IMG/VR virus record: IMGVR_UViG_3300046168_000085
Location: 16,389-80,388 of that record
Source: a virus
Strand: one strand, 5' to 3'
DNA: 64,000 bases
A model generated the notes under the pieces. That model worked only from the letters and a program-made list of their open reading frames with translations. It did no database searches and was not told the origin of the DNA. The first letter of the stretch is position 1; every line of letters starts with the position of its first letter. This document shows, in pieces, positions 44,586 to 54,147 of this stretch. The position numbers and the translations under genes are program-made.

Positions 44586-46691
44586 TTAATCTTCGTCTTC
44601 GTCTGCATCACCCTCTGCAAAAATACTTCCAACATATGTAAGAACATCTGAAGCACTATCTTCATCATATCCAAACGAAGTAATAAGACGTTGCTTCAAT
44701 GCATCAATCTTTTCAAGAAGTTCCTTGTCAACAACAGTTGCAGTATCTTGTGCAAGAGCAGATAACTTGATGCTATCTTTAGTATCTTCAAACAACTTCT
44801 TTTCAAGTGCTTTGTAAAGTTGCTCGTTTGAGTCATACTTAAACTCTTTACCCTTAGCGGCAAGTCCACCCATATAGTTCATAATTTCTCTACGGAAATC
44901 GTCTTTCATACCATTGGAAATGCCAATCTTTTCTTCAATACTACGCATAAGTTGTTCATTGGCAACTTCTTCTTTACCTGTAACTTGATTTGTAACTTTT
45001 TCGTCTTGAATATAAGCAACAATGTTATCAATGTAGTTGGTGCAAGTTGCTTTTATTGCTTCTTCACTGCTACTAAGTGCTTGTTGAACTTCTCGTTTCA
45101 CGATTCTGTCATATTCCTTTTCTACGAGTTCAAGTCGTTCCATCAAATTCTTTTTGTCATCTTCACTATTGAATCCACTATAACTTTTAAGTCCTTCACG
45201 AATTTGTGCAAACAACATAAATGGATTCAAACTTTTTGCACCCATTCTTGGATTTACAATTGCGTTGGAAAATTGATTCTGAATAAATCTTGCGGATACT
45301 CCACCATATAATCCTTCTTTTGGTGATTCATCTTGCATTTCTTTCACGTGTTCATCTGTGAATCCGTGTACACTTTGACCATTGTAAAGTTTTGCTTTTT
45401 GAATGATGCTCATATCTTGCTTGGAACTTTCTTCTAAACGACTTACAACTGCGAATAACGCAGCCAGATAAGTTGTATGAGGAGCAATATGCTTATTAAC
45501 AGTTGTACCATTATAGAAGTGATCATAAATCTTTTTCTCTTCATCAATTTTCAAAAGATAAGGAATATCAATCTTGATGGTTCTATCACGAAGTGCTTCC
45601 ATAAATTTATTGTTAGTTAACTTTTCAAACTCAGCATTATTGGTATGCCCAAGAATAACTTCATCAATTGGTACCTGATTAAAACGACGTGGTTTGACAC
45701 GATGCTCTTGGGTTGCACCAAGTAAATCGTACAAAAATTCAGTTTGTAACTTAAGAATCTCTTGAAATTCAATCAAACCACGATTAGATACTAGGAATTC
45801 TCCGTCAAAATCAAATGCACGGGGGTCACTTTCACTACCATATTCTGCTAACTTACGATAATTAATATCACCAGTAAGTTCGGTTGCATCTTGTGATTTC
45901 TCATCCTTTGGTTGGAATGTTCCGATACCTACACGATTCTTTTCCGACAAAACAACTCTTCTAACAACAATGTGATCAAGAACCTTGCGGTAATCCCCCC
46001 CATGCATTTCCATTAATTGGTTGTAATAAAATTCATTAACAGGATTTAATGCTCCATCTAATTTTAATTTATATGCATCCTCAGATAAATTTTTATTCAA
46101 ATTAGATATAATTTTATTACGAACTTTTCTTGGTAAAAGTTTTAATGGCTCTTCATTCATCGGACAATTGACAAGAACATCGTTACCATCTTTATCAGAA
46201 ACCCTCCAACTAAAGGAATATAAAGCACCTTCATCGGTTTTTGTATATTCTTCTAATCCTTTTTTCAATGCTGTAACGATTGTAGACTTGCTACTACCAA
46301 CGGGTCCGTGAAGAAGAATAACACGTCTTTCTGGACCATAGTGACGACTTGCACTTTTAAGAATATCCATGAACTCCATTAAACTCTCTTCTAAACCATA
46401 AATTGAAATATCTCCAAGGCCTTCAAAAAATTTATATTTTACATACTTTCTCTTGCAATATGTGAACTCGTCAGTTCCATGAGAAATTACCATATCATAT
46501 AATCGTTGATATGAATTTCGTGCAATTGTGGGACTCTCTTCCACCAATTTAATATAATCCCAAAAGGTTCCTGTCCAATTTAAAGATTTGTATGTTTCAA
46601 TTGCATCATCATTGTCACATCTTATCAATGATTCAAGTGCAGAATTTTCCGTGTTAGTTTCTTTTTGTCGTTTTTTATTTTCCATAACCAT
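44586..46691 (-). CDS. prkA: PrkA serine protein kinase / AAA+ protein
   Basis: 701 aa, intact; E. coli YeaG is 644 aa. N-terminal PrkA AAA+ domain with Walker A H-G-P-V-G-S-S-K-S-T at about 128-137, G-L-I-E-F-Q-E-I-L-K sensor block, V-I-L-G-H-T-N-N-A-E-F and the F-M-E-A-L-R-D-R-T segment. The C-terminal kinase-like domain ends in an acidic tail. PrkA/YeaG responds to nitrogen and carbon starvation in enterobacteria. An ATG at 46685 has the better AAGG spacing (8 nt) than the first codon at 46691. Transcribed ahead of yeaH and spoVR, with 20 bp to yeaH. Confidence 0.95.
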   Translation of the reverse strand: MVMENKKRQKETNTENSALESLIRCDNDDAIETYKSLNWTGTFWDYIKLVEESPTIARNSYQRLYDMVISHGTDEFTYCKRKYVKYKFFEGLGDISIYGLEESLMEFMDILKSASRHYGPERRVILLHGPVGSSKSTIVTALKKGLEEYTKTDEGALYSFSWRVSDKDGNDVLVNCPMNEEPLKLLPRKVRNKIISNLNKNLSEDAYKLKLDGALNPVNEFYYNQLMEMHGGDYRKVLDHIVVRRVVLSEKNRVGIGTFQPKDEKSQDATELTGDINYRKLAEYGSESDPRAFDFDGEFLVSNRGLIEFQEILKLQTEFLYDLLGATQEHRVKPRRFNQVPIDEVILGHTNNAEFEKLTNNKFMEALRDRTIKIDIPYLLKIDEEKKIYDHFYNGTTVNKHIAPHTTYLAALFAVVSRLEESSKQDMSIIQKAKLYNGQSVHGFTDEHVKEMQDESPKEGLYGGVSARFIQNQFSNAIVNPRMGAKSLNPFMLFAQIREGLKSYSGFNSEDDKKNLMERLELVEKEYDRIVKREVQQALSSSEEAIKATCTNYIDNIVAYIQDEKVTNQVTGKEEVANEQLMRSIEEKIGISNGMKDDFRREIMNYMGGLAAKGKEFKYDSNEQLYKALEKKLFEDTKDSIKLSALAQDTATVVDKELLEKIDALKQRLITSFGYDEDSASDVLTYVGSIFAEGDADEDED

Positions 46692-46729
46692 TACCTTATA
46701 TTTTTTTTGTTAGTGAGTCAAATATTAAA

Positions 46730-47140
46730 TCAAATTTTAACAATTTTAAAAAGTTTTGTATAAACAAACTTACATGATTCGTCTGAGTTTGTCAATAAAA
46801 TGCAATTCTTATAATCACTCCAATTTACTTTATAGAATGGATTATCTATTCCATTATTTAAAGTTCTAATTAATGAATTTAATGAATTTATAGTATACAA
46901 TGTATTACTGTCTTTTTTTCTGTGAACGCTAATTGTATCCATATAAAAATTATTTATATTTATATTACTTTTATTTACATTGTATGTCAACATCAATGAA
47001 TCTAGATTATCCATGTCGTGTAATACATATACTTTTCCAAACACTACTTCATAATGTGTCTGAATATTCTTGATATCAAGATCATACCTTTTAATATTTG
47101 AAAAGGTGCATAATAATTGAGCATTAATTTTTGTAACCAT
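46730..47140 (-). CDS. Hypothetical protein next to the DNA polymerase (136 aa)
   Basis: A soluble protein rich in Asn, Ile, Tyr and Lys. A pattern Y-T-I-N-S-L-N-S-L-I followed by V-N-W-S-D-Y-K-N-C-I-L-L is reminiscent of proteins found beside polymerase genes in aquatic phages, but no family name can be given. It follows the polymerase gene by 31 bp and contains a chance TATAAATA. Confidence 0.5.
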   Translation of the reverse strand: MVTKINAQLLCTFSNIKRYDLDIKNIQTHYEVVFGKVYVLHDMDNLDSLMLTYNVNKSNININNFYMDTISVHRKKDSNTLYTINSLNSLIRTLNNGIDNPFYKVNWSDYKNCILLTNSDESCKFVYTKLFKIVKI

Positions 47141-47171
47141 TTATATTACAGATAAATATGCAAAAAAAAAC

Positions 47172-48494
47172 TCAAACATTAAATTCTACCATGTCACCAT
47201 AATTTGCTCCTACATAAGTTTTTACTGGAAACTTATCATCAGGATTCATAATTTTAACTAAATCTTTTAGTAAAAGAAACTCTTCTTTAGGTAAATCAAA
47301 TAAAAAAGCATCGTAAGTATATAATATACATTTTGTTTTTTTATTATCTAAGAAATTATTAAGACTCATTAAAATTTTACAATTTCGTTCTGTCTCAGCA
47401 GCCTGTAATAGATAATTAAATACCACATATGGTTTTTCTTTTTCACGAAATAAGCATGAGTTAAGTCTTCGTTTATAGTACCAAGTCTCGACATATTTAT
47501 TTTTATTATATTTAGACCATGTAGTTTCCACAAAATCCGATACTTCCTTCATAAAAGGAACATTATTTTTTATGTCATCATCAATTCCACCGTATATTAA
47601 ATTGAATGTAATTTTTTTTGATAGTGAGTATTCTTCTTCAGAAAGATTTGATTTTCCGTAGTATAACTGACCAAGATACTCATGCACAGATGTATCTGGT
47701 AGTTTAAAATTTATATAATTTCCAAATAATCTAAGATGATAACTTTCGTAATCCATCATAATAATTGCTCCATCAGAATAACGACTTGTAAAGCAATCTC
47801 TCTGACCTTCAGATTTATTTAAGGCTGCGTAATTGACATTCCCAAATCTATTGCTAGGTCTAGATGTAGGTGTGAACATATTGTATTGCGAATGAACTAA
47901 ATTATCTGCGTTGACCAATGATAAATCACCCAAATTAAATTCGTGTGTGTATAATCCATTTTTTTCAATTTCAAACAAAGCATCGGTAAAATCTTTTTCA
48001 AAATGAAATGTGGAATCTTCAATTTGAGTGGTTGTAATTTGGTATAAAATATTTTTCAAGGTATCGTTGAACTTTTTTAAAATCATCATAATCGGAACTG
48101 ATCTTATGTCACGACTTTTAAACTTATTATATGAAATTGTTGTAAGTGTATTTGAGTAAATGCACCAACCAATGTCTTTACAATTTTTAAAATTGACATG
48201 GTACAAACTACTTTTTCTATCAATTATGTATTTAATTGAATTTGTATCTTGAATCAATTTAAGTATCGAACAATCAATATTTACACAATCAGGATGATTA
48301 AATGAAATTACAAATGTTTGTTTTGTTTCAATGTGATGTATGATAAGTACAACGGGTGAATCATTGGCTGAGTGTATTGTATCGTTATCAATAAATTGTA
48401 TAAAGCAACTACCTGCTTGAAGTGTATTTATTGCATATTTGACGGAATCGGTTGACTCTAGGAAGATCATATCACCGATTTTAGAATATAACAC
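47172..48494 (-). CDS. Divergent family-A DNA polymerase
   Basis: About 440 aa. Polymerase motifs in family-A order: T-S-R-P-S-N-R-F-G-N-V-N-Y (about 210-222; compare the T-x-R-x-S-S-x-x-P-N-x-Q block), motif A M-M-D-Y-E-S-Y-H-L-R-L (Asp248), O-helix motif B S-K-K-I-T-F-N-L-I-Y-G-G (292-303, Lys293, Phe297, Tyr301) and motif C L-Y-T-Y-D-A-F-L-F-D (Asp395). The N-terminal half resembles a 3'-5' exonuclease fold but shows no acidic exonuclease residues. The conserved Arg of motif B and the His/Glu of motif C are replaced. The start is GTG 48494 or ATG 48470. T4-like phages usually carry a family-B enzyme. Confidence 0.7.
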   Translation of the reverse strand: MLYSKIGDMIFLESTDSVKYAINTLQAGSCFIQFIDNDTIHSANDSPVVLIIHHIETKQTFVISFNHPDCVNIDCSILKLIQDTNSIKYIIDRKSSLYHVNFKNCKDIGWCIYSNTLTTISYNKFKSRDIRSVPIMMILKKFNDTLKNILYQITTTQIEDSTFHFEKDFTDALFEIEKNGLYTHEFNLGDLSLVNADNLVHSQYNMFTPTSRPSNRFGNVNYAALNKSEGQRDCFTSRYSDGAIIMMDYESYHLRLFGNYINFKLPDTSVHEYLGQLYYGKSNLSEEEYSLSKKITFNLIYGGIDDDIKNNVPFMKEVSDFVETTWSKYNKNKYVETWYYKRRLNSCLFREKEKPYVVFNYLLQAAETERNCKILMSLNNFLDNKKTKCILYTYDAFLFDLPKEEFLLLKDLVKIMNPDDKFPVKTYVGANYGDMVEFNV

Positions 48495-48502
48495 TTAGCA
48501 CG

Positions 48503-48943
48503 TCAATCTTTTTTATAAAATTCCATTGGGTTTTTTATCCCAATTCTAAGATTTTTTTGTTCTTTTGCTAGTTCTAATTGCCTTTCATTGAATGGAATCA
48601 CACCTTGGTATTGTAATATCCCCTCGTCATATTGGTCGTATAGGGAACCGGTAATTTTCCAAGCAATATATGTGCAAGTGTAAAATGGTGACACATTAGC
48701 ATTCTCAAAATACTCTTCTTTTGAAATTTCAATTGGTGTGGCATTTATATTATTAGACTTTCTTGTAAAATATCTAAAAAACATTCCTTTATTGTAATCA
48801 TCTTCAATTAGATTTGGATAATATGCAGATGGAATATACTGGTAAATACTCTTAGAAAAATTTGCTTTAGAACCTGCCAGTAACTTATATGTTTGTTCTG
48901 TAACATACTTTTCTAATTTTCTATCAACCGAATCTTCCATCAT
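48503..48943 (-). CDS. Conserved-type phage protein beside the baseplate genes (146 aa)
   Basis: Starts with overlapping ATGs at 48943/48940 within the stop of the 1002-residue tail gene. Contains D-Y-N-K-G-M-F-F-R-Y-F, a P-I-E-I-S-K-E-E-Y segment, Y-I-A-W-K-I-T-G-S-L and a final R-I-G-I-K-N-P-M-E-F. This layout is familiar from uncharacterised structural-region proteins of T4-like phages. Likely a minor virion or assembly protein. Confidence 0.6.
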   Translation of the reverse strand: MMEDSVDRKLEKYVTEQTYKLLAGSKANFSKSIYQYIPSAYYPNLIEDDYNKGMFFRYFTRKSNNINATPIEISKEEYFENANVSPFYTCTYIAWKITGSLYDQYDEGILQYQGVIPFNERQLELAKEQKNLRIGIKNPMEFYKKD

Positions 48944-51900
48944 TCATTCTCACGTGAATTAGTATCAACTGCATTTGGACAAAATTGTGCTGTCAAACTT
49001 GTAGACCAATCATTATTAGATAAACTGTGTTTTATATTTGTAACTCTCCACAATCCATTCATATAATACTTAGTTGGTACACCTGTACAATTAAACATAT
49101 CCCACAACCGTATTCCCTCAATTCCATCCAGTTCAAGTGATAATTCAATTGTATCAAGTGGCATATTGTATTTGATGCAATTTTTTGGATTTTTATCTTT
49201 AGTAGTTCTACGTTGTGCTCTACCCTGATTTGGTTCTACAAATTCTACGTCAACAACATATGTATCTGAAAATGTGTTTCTGTTATCGTCAAAAACCGAA
49301 GCATTAAATTGATTCTCATCGTTAATTGAAACACCTTCCAAAGTTTTAACATTTTCATCGATGTCTACTTCAATCCCCACGATAAATTTTGAAGCATCTG
49401 CAATTTCGGTTTCTTTTTTTTCTTTATCAGCTGATAAGGTACCTGCGTCTTTACTTGATATTCTCGCTCGTTTTAAAATTCTGTCACTTTGACCACGTGC
49501 ATAAAACGCAGAGTCAGGATCCGTGGGGTTACTGAATAATACTTGACCTGCAATGTCTCCAGTTATACTTACATCTGTGTTCATACTTCTTACGATACTA
49601 TTTTTTTTATGAGCATGAAATATAAATGCCTTTTTTTTCTTTTGAATGTCATATATGTTGTTTGAAGTGAATTTTCTGTCTATTATTTTTGTGACACAAT
49701 TTGATGAGTCGTTTGGGTCGTCACCCACTAAGTCAAAATCCCAAATTCCACCAGATGCGTTACTCATTTTTTGTAATATTGTTTTTAACATTGCGTGAGC
49801 TGTGAAATCTGATTTTACTGCATCTTTAATCACTTCATAGTTAACATATAAATCTTGTATTCTTCCAGAGTATCCTTCACTGCTTATTCCATTATCCTCG
49901 TCTAAATCTTCATAATCTGGAAAAGGTCTTATTGGAAAATCTCGTTCATGTGACCAGTGACGGTGTAAGGTCATCAATCTATGTAGATCATCACGTGGAG
50001 ACTTTTCAAGTGCTTCTTCTAGTGTTCTTATATTAGCAATGCCACTTTCTGATTTGACTGCTCCAATGAATGCATTTCTTGCCTGCGAATATTTTTTTTC
50101 TTTATCAGAGTCCGTAAACTTGTTATATATCACAGATTTATTTAATGGTTGACTTGAATCATCAAATCCGGCAATTCCAATAGTAGAATTTTTAAAGTTT
50201 TTAGTATTTGTTCTAGGTGACATTGCATTTGGTATAAGTAAAACGTTTCCATCTAATGATTTTATATTTGGATGAGCAACGCATCGTGAATTTGTTACAT
50301 CAAATTTAAAAACCGTTGCATTTGTGTCCTCAGACTCACGTGCAAAATAAGCATTAAAAATATCTATTAACCACCCAAATGTTATATATTTACCATCATC
50401 GGTTGAATTTGCCATATATTGTTTATTATCATCTACATTGATATCCCACTTACCTGAATATCCAAAACTAAAATATCTACCGTTTCCTTTAAGTAAGCCA
50501 AACATATTATTTGTATATGTGTTATATGAACTTGTAAAATCCGCAAGTGGATTTCCGATTCCAAGAAAATGATCATCTGGATTCTCATCTTGTTCTTCGA
50601 TAGTTTCAAGTAAATAGGTATCTACATACTTAAATAAGTCTATTATATTTTTATCATCGCTTACAACTTCACCCTCTGTCTCTTCATCGGTACCTGCGGA
50701 CGATGATGCGGAGTTTTCTAACTGACTCATTAGATAAGATACACTTGTAATTTCAACACTACAATCATATCCACCGTCGTCTCTTAAAGAATAATTAAAA
50801 TTTGAAATCATCCCTAATACAAATGAATAATTACCACGACCTTTTTTAAGTTGTCGTTTTACAGCAAGTGAGTTATTCCATAAGTTTACAAGACCACTGC
50901 CCTCTTCGTACATATATTCTTGTTCATCATTAAAATTAGATATATTAGGCATAATATAATCAGGATCGGATTGTCTTATAGAATTTACTTTATTTTTTTC
51001 ATCAGATGATAAATCCTTTCCTTTTTTAAATCTTGGAGGTCTTCCAACTTCATCTTGTGCCAATAATACATCTTTCGGAAAAAAATTCCAACCCCATTCT
51101 ACACAAATTGTATTACCTGGTTGAAAAAAATATGGATCGAGATAATCAACCTGACTTCTGCTCCAGGCAACAAACTTGATTGTAGTTTTTTTATGATTAG
51201 TTGCGACTCCCATGTCTTCGGATTCAATATCAGTAATACCCGGTGCAGGACGATGTTTGAAATCTGGTTCAATTAAATAATGTTGTTCTCCAAGTACGTC
51301 ATAACCAAGAATATTTGGAGGAGTTGAGTGATTACCGGCACTTCCAAAACCATAATTTTCATTAAAATTATCAACACCATGCAATATGAAACCCTCTCTT
51401 TTTTTTCCATCTTGATTCAATGCAATACCGTTTGATGTAACACGACACCAGGATGATTTTGGACCACGATATGACTCACGAATTGTTTGTTCTTGACGAA
51501 AGAATTTTTCTATATGAAGTCCAGTTTCTTTTTGACCATTTTTCAAAACATAACTATTTAAAATATTTTGTGATGCTTCCTCACCAAAACTATCATTTGT
51601 ATAATTTAATCCAACATTTCCTTCTCTTCTTATCAATTCGGCACGTACCCAATTTCTAATATGTGTCATTGTTGGATATGCATTATGAGTTCTTTCATCG
51701 TATCCAATAGACTCAGGTTCGTCATCTACCAAAGGAGTTGGATTTATTGACATTAGCTCTGTATTTGCTTCTTCTTTTGTTGCAAATAGTGGTTTGGCAA
51801 CATTTTGAACCGCATCTACTGCATCACCCAGAAAATCTCCAACAGAAGACCCTATCTTATCAAATAAACCACCTTTTGCTGTATCAAACGCATTCTCAAT

Positions 51901-51948
51901 ATTCCCACTGTTCTTGAATGAATTTATTGCTGAATCTAAAAAACCCAT
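48940..51948 (-). CDS. Large baseplate/hub-like tail protein (1002 aa)
   Basis: Intact 1002-residue protein in the tail gene order, after the gp53-like gene. An N-terminal amphipathic part rich in Gly/Phe is followed by a F-Q-P-G-N-T-I-C-V-E-W-G-W block, long acidic linkers, and a C-terminal domain with W-R-V-T-N-I-K-H-S-L, typical of baseplate hub (gp27/gpD-like) barrels. No lysozyme or Lys-rich needle motif was found. Hub assignment is from context and the C-terminal look; another baseplate role is possible. Confidence 0.65.
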   Translation of the reverse strand: MGFLDSAINSFKNSGNIENAFDTAKGGLFDKIGSSVGDFLGDAVDAVQNVAKPLFATKEEANTELMSINPTPLVDDEPESIGYDERTHNAYPTMTHIRNWVRAELIRREGNVGLNYTNDSFGEEASQNILNSYVLKNGQKETGLHIEKFFRQEQTIRESYRGPKSSWCRVTSNGIALNQDGKKREGFILHGVDNFNENYGFGSAGNHSTPPNILGYDVLGEQHYLIEPDFKHRPAPGITDIESEDMGVATNHKKTTIKFVAWSRSQVDYLDPYFFQPGNTICVEWGWNFFPKDVLLAQDEVGRPPRFKKGKDLSSDEKNKVNSIRQSDPDYIMPNISNFNDEQEYMYEEGSGLVNLWNNSLAVKRQLKKGRGNYSFVLGMISNFNYSLRDDGGYDCSVEITSVSYLMSQLENSASSSAGTDEETEGEVVSDDKNIIDLFKYVDTYLLETIEEQDENPDDHFLGIGNPLADFTSSYNTYTNNMFGLLKGNGRYFSFGYSGKWDINVDDNKQYMANSTDDGKYITFGWLIDIFNAYFARESEDTNATVFKFDVTNSRCVAHPNIKSLDGNVLLIPNAMSPRTNTKNFKNSTIGIAGFDDSSQPLNKSVIYNKFTDSDKEKKYSQARNAFIGAVKSESGIANIRTLEEALEKSPRDDLHRLMTLHRHWSHERDFPIRPFPDYEDLDEDNGISSEGYSGRIQDLYVNYEVIKDAVKSDFTAHAMLKTILQKMSNASGGIWDFDLVGDDPNDSSNCVTKIIDRKFTSNNIYDIQKKKKAFIFHAHKKNSIVRSMNTDVSITGDIAGQVLFSNPTDPDSAFYARGQSDRILKRARISSKDAGTLSADKEKKETEIADASKFIVGIEVDIDENVKTLEGVSINDENQFNASVFDDNRNTFSDTYVVDVEFVEPNQGRAQRRTTKDKNPKNCIKYNMPLDTIELSLELDGIEGIRLWDMFNCTGVPTKYYMNGLWRVTNIKHSLSNNDWSTSLTAQFCPNAVDTNSRENE

Positions 51949-51949
51949 A

Positions 51950-52246
51950 TTAAGTCCTTGAATTTATTTTATTATGGTCGATTAATATTTCACCATAATC
52001 TCTTGGTATTCTGATTTGTGTGCCTGGTTCTATATACATAGTACCCTTTACATTATTCGCAGCTGCGATTATCCACCAGTAAGTAGGATTTTCATAAAAT
52101 TTATATGATAAATGATCAAGACGAGTTCTTTCTACTATAACCAAATATAAATCAGTTGATCTTTTTTTTATTCTTGGTAAAAGAGTCGTTTGGAGTGCTT
52201 TTTTACCTGAGTTTAAAGTATTAAGTTTTGTTGTTTTGTATCTCAT
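51950..52246 (-). CDS. gp53-like baseplate wedge protein (LysM-like)
   Basis: 98 aa. The core D-H-L-S-Y-K-F-Y-E-N-P-T-Y-W-W-I-I-A-A-A-N and E-P-G-T-Q-I-R-I-P is the hallmark of T4 gp53 and small LysM-type tail proteins, in which Y/F-Y-x-x-P-x-Y-W-W and P-G-x-x-L-x-I-P are conserved. Shorter than T4 gp53 (196 aa). It shares a boundary base with the 622-residue tail gene upstream and sits 1 bp from the hub-like gene. Confidence 0.85.
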   Translation of the reverse strand: MRYKTTKLNTLNSGKKALQTTLLPRIKKRSTDLYLVIVERTRLDHLSYKFYENPTYWWIIAAANNVKGTMYIEPGTQIRIPRDYGEILIDHNKINSRT

Positions 52247-54114
52247 TATAGTTGTGGTGCTTCTCCTTTTGAATAGTCATTTAAAGAATGATTGAAGTCA
52301 CCTATATCCGACTCACCAAATGATTCAGGTAATAGAGAGTCAACTCCAAGTGGAATTTCATTTGGTGAATCACCAAAGTGACGATTGCTTGTTTGAGGTA
52401 TTCTTTTTTCTAAAAATTTCATTGAAACACTTATTTCTGCCTGTGTTGGATATTGTGCAACTTTTAATTTCTCACCATTCGCATCATTGTATGTTCTTTC
52501 AATTGTACTATTTAAATACTTATACGATCCTTTATCTTTGCTGTATTTATTGTTGCTCAGTTCCCACTGACCCTCGGTGGGAATATTTACTTGCACATCG
52601 GTTATTAGTACAGGTTGATTTTTATATAAATCACCTAGATTAAATTTTACCATAGATGGTATTATGAACGAATCACTTGAATTCTGACCAAGTTTTGTGT
52701 AACCTGCTGGTTTTGTCAGTCCGATCATATAATTTATTCGTTGCCACATAGGATGAAGTTCCTCCACACTTAGTGCATATACCATGAATTCAACCGATCC
52801 TGTTCTTGTAAATCCTGCATAAGTTGAAACTTCATCGGCACGACCTAAATATCTTAGACTATTCCACTCAGCAGATGCTTGATCGGATAATCCTGACAGA
52901 TACGCACGAAACGGAATGTATTTTTTATTTACCAAATCTTCAAAATACAATGGAATGAAATCTCCCTTTTCTATTGTTTTTTTATTATCTTCGTTTACAT
53001 TCAAAACCTTTAGTGCGTTAAATTTATCGATTCTATCACTAGCAGATTCTCCATAATTCCATCTGCCTATACCCCGTTCGGTATTTCCATACTTAGGCAT
53101 TTTTTTTAATGTACTCGAATGATTTATAGAATCCTTATTTTTTTCATACTTTTTTTCGTATTGTCTATCTTTTAAAAATTGGGAAGTGTTATTTTCGGAA
53201 TTAAGGTCAGATGTCTGTTGTACTATTTTATCTATTTCTTCTTTTTGTTTTATATCCTGATATACACCAGGTATATGCGTATTTGTAATTTGAGTCATTA
53301 CATTATTATATTTTTCGTTAAATTGTCTTAATTGCTCCTGAGCCTTACCTCTTTCTTTTAAATTGTGTCTAGGTGATGCTGAATTATTTGAAGTTTCATA
53401 ACCAATATAATCTGCTTGGTGACCCATGCTACTTTCTTTTGGGTATTCACCCCAGGTTGATCCGTTATGCTCAACCTCTCTAAATATATTTTTTGAGTAA
53501 GCATTATTTCCTCGTCTTTCTTCCAAGTTTTTAAAATTAGATGTTGCTTCTACCCGTGCATTAATACTTGGATTTCTTGTAGTTGGTGGTGGATCATTTG
53601 GGGTTGGAATTGGTTCGTAAACATTATTTAATTTTTGACGAAGTTCTTCATCACTATTTACTTCCATAGAATTGCCTCCCGTACTTAAATCAAGTCGGTC
53701 ACGCATTTCTCGTATATCACCTCTAAACGCAGAATCAAATTCTCGAACTCCAGTATATTTATTATATATCGTACCGTTTCCTTTTATATAAAAATTTCCA
53801 TCGTCTGGATTATATTTTTCTGAATCAAAACCGGCATTTGGAGGTACAGGAACTCCGTTTCTCCCCCCCTTTCCAATTGTATTTAATGAATAAACATTCT
53901 CAAGATATGATTTATTAGTATTAATGCGAAATGAAGGAACTATTCTTCCATTTGAAAATATATTAGGTCTATCCCCATAATCCTGAATTCTTACATTTTC
54001 TTGCAAAGATTTTCTATCTATGGGTTGGAGTCCAGCACTTTGATTACTCGATCCAAGCAAGTTTTTTGCTAATCTTGCTAATTGTTTTTGCAGTGTGTCT
54101 TCGATCCAGCTCAT
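52246..54114 (-). CDS. Baseplate / tail-tube-junction protein (622 aa)
   Basis: Intact. The first 330 residues are polar, Asn/Ser-rich and probably extended. The C-terminal half holds a structured domain with Y-I-P-F-R-A-Y-L-S-G-L-S-D, Y-L-G-R-A-D-E-V and Y-A-G-F-T-R-T-G-S-V-E-F, the pattern of tube-initiator/tube-cap proteins (gp48/gp54 type) at the baseplate of T4-like phages. Follows the tape measure by 33 bp. Confidence 0.68.
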   Translation of the reverse strand: MSWIEDTLQKQLARLAKNLLGSSNQSAGLQPIDRKSLQENVRIQDYGDRPNIFSNGRIVPSFRINTNKSYLENVYSLNTIGKGGRNGVPVPPNAGFDSEKYNPDDGNFYIKGNGTIYNKYTGVREFDSAFRGDIREMRDRLDLSTGGNSMEVNSDEELRQKLNNVYEPIPTPNDPPPTTRNPSINARVEATSNFKNLEERRGNNAYSKNIFREVEHNGSTWGEYPKESSMGHQADYIGYETSNNSASPRHNLKERGKAQEQLRQFNEKYNNVMTQITNTHIPGVYQDIKQKEEIDKIVQQTSDLNSENNTSQFLKDRQYEKKYEKNKDSINHSSTLKKMPKYGNTERGIGRWNYGESASDRIDKFNALKVLNVNEDNKKTIEKGDFIPLYFEDLVNKKYIPFRAYLSGLSDQASAEWNSLRYLGRADEVSTYAGFTRTGSVEFMVYALSVEELHPMWQRINYMIGLTKPAGYTKLGQNSSDSFIIPSMVKFNLGDLYKNQPVLITDVQVNIPTEGQWELSNNKYSKDKGSYKYLNSTIERTYNDANGEKLKVAQYPTQAEISVSMKFLEKRIPQTSNRHFGDSPNEIPLGVDSLLPESFGESDIGDFNHSLNDYSKGEAPQL

Positions 54115-54147
54115 ATATTTGTAAATATGAAAGTATATATTTTTTCC

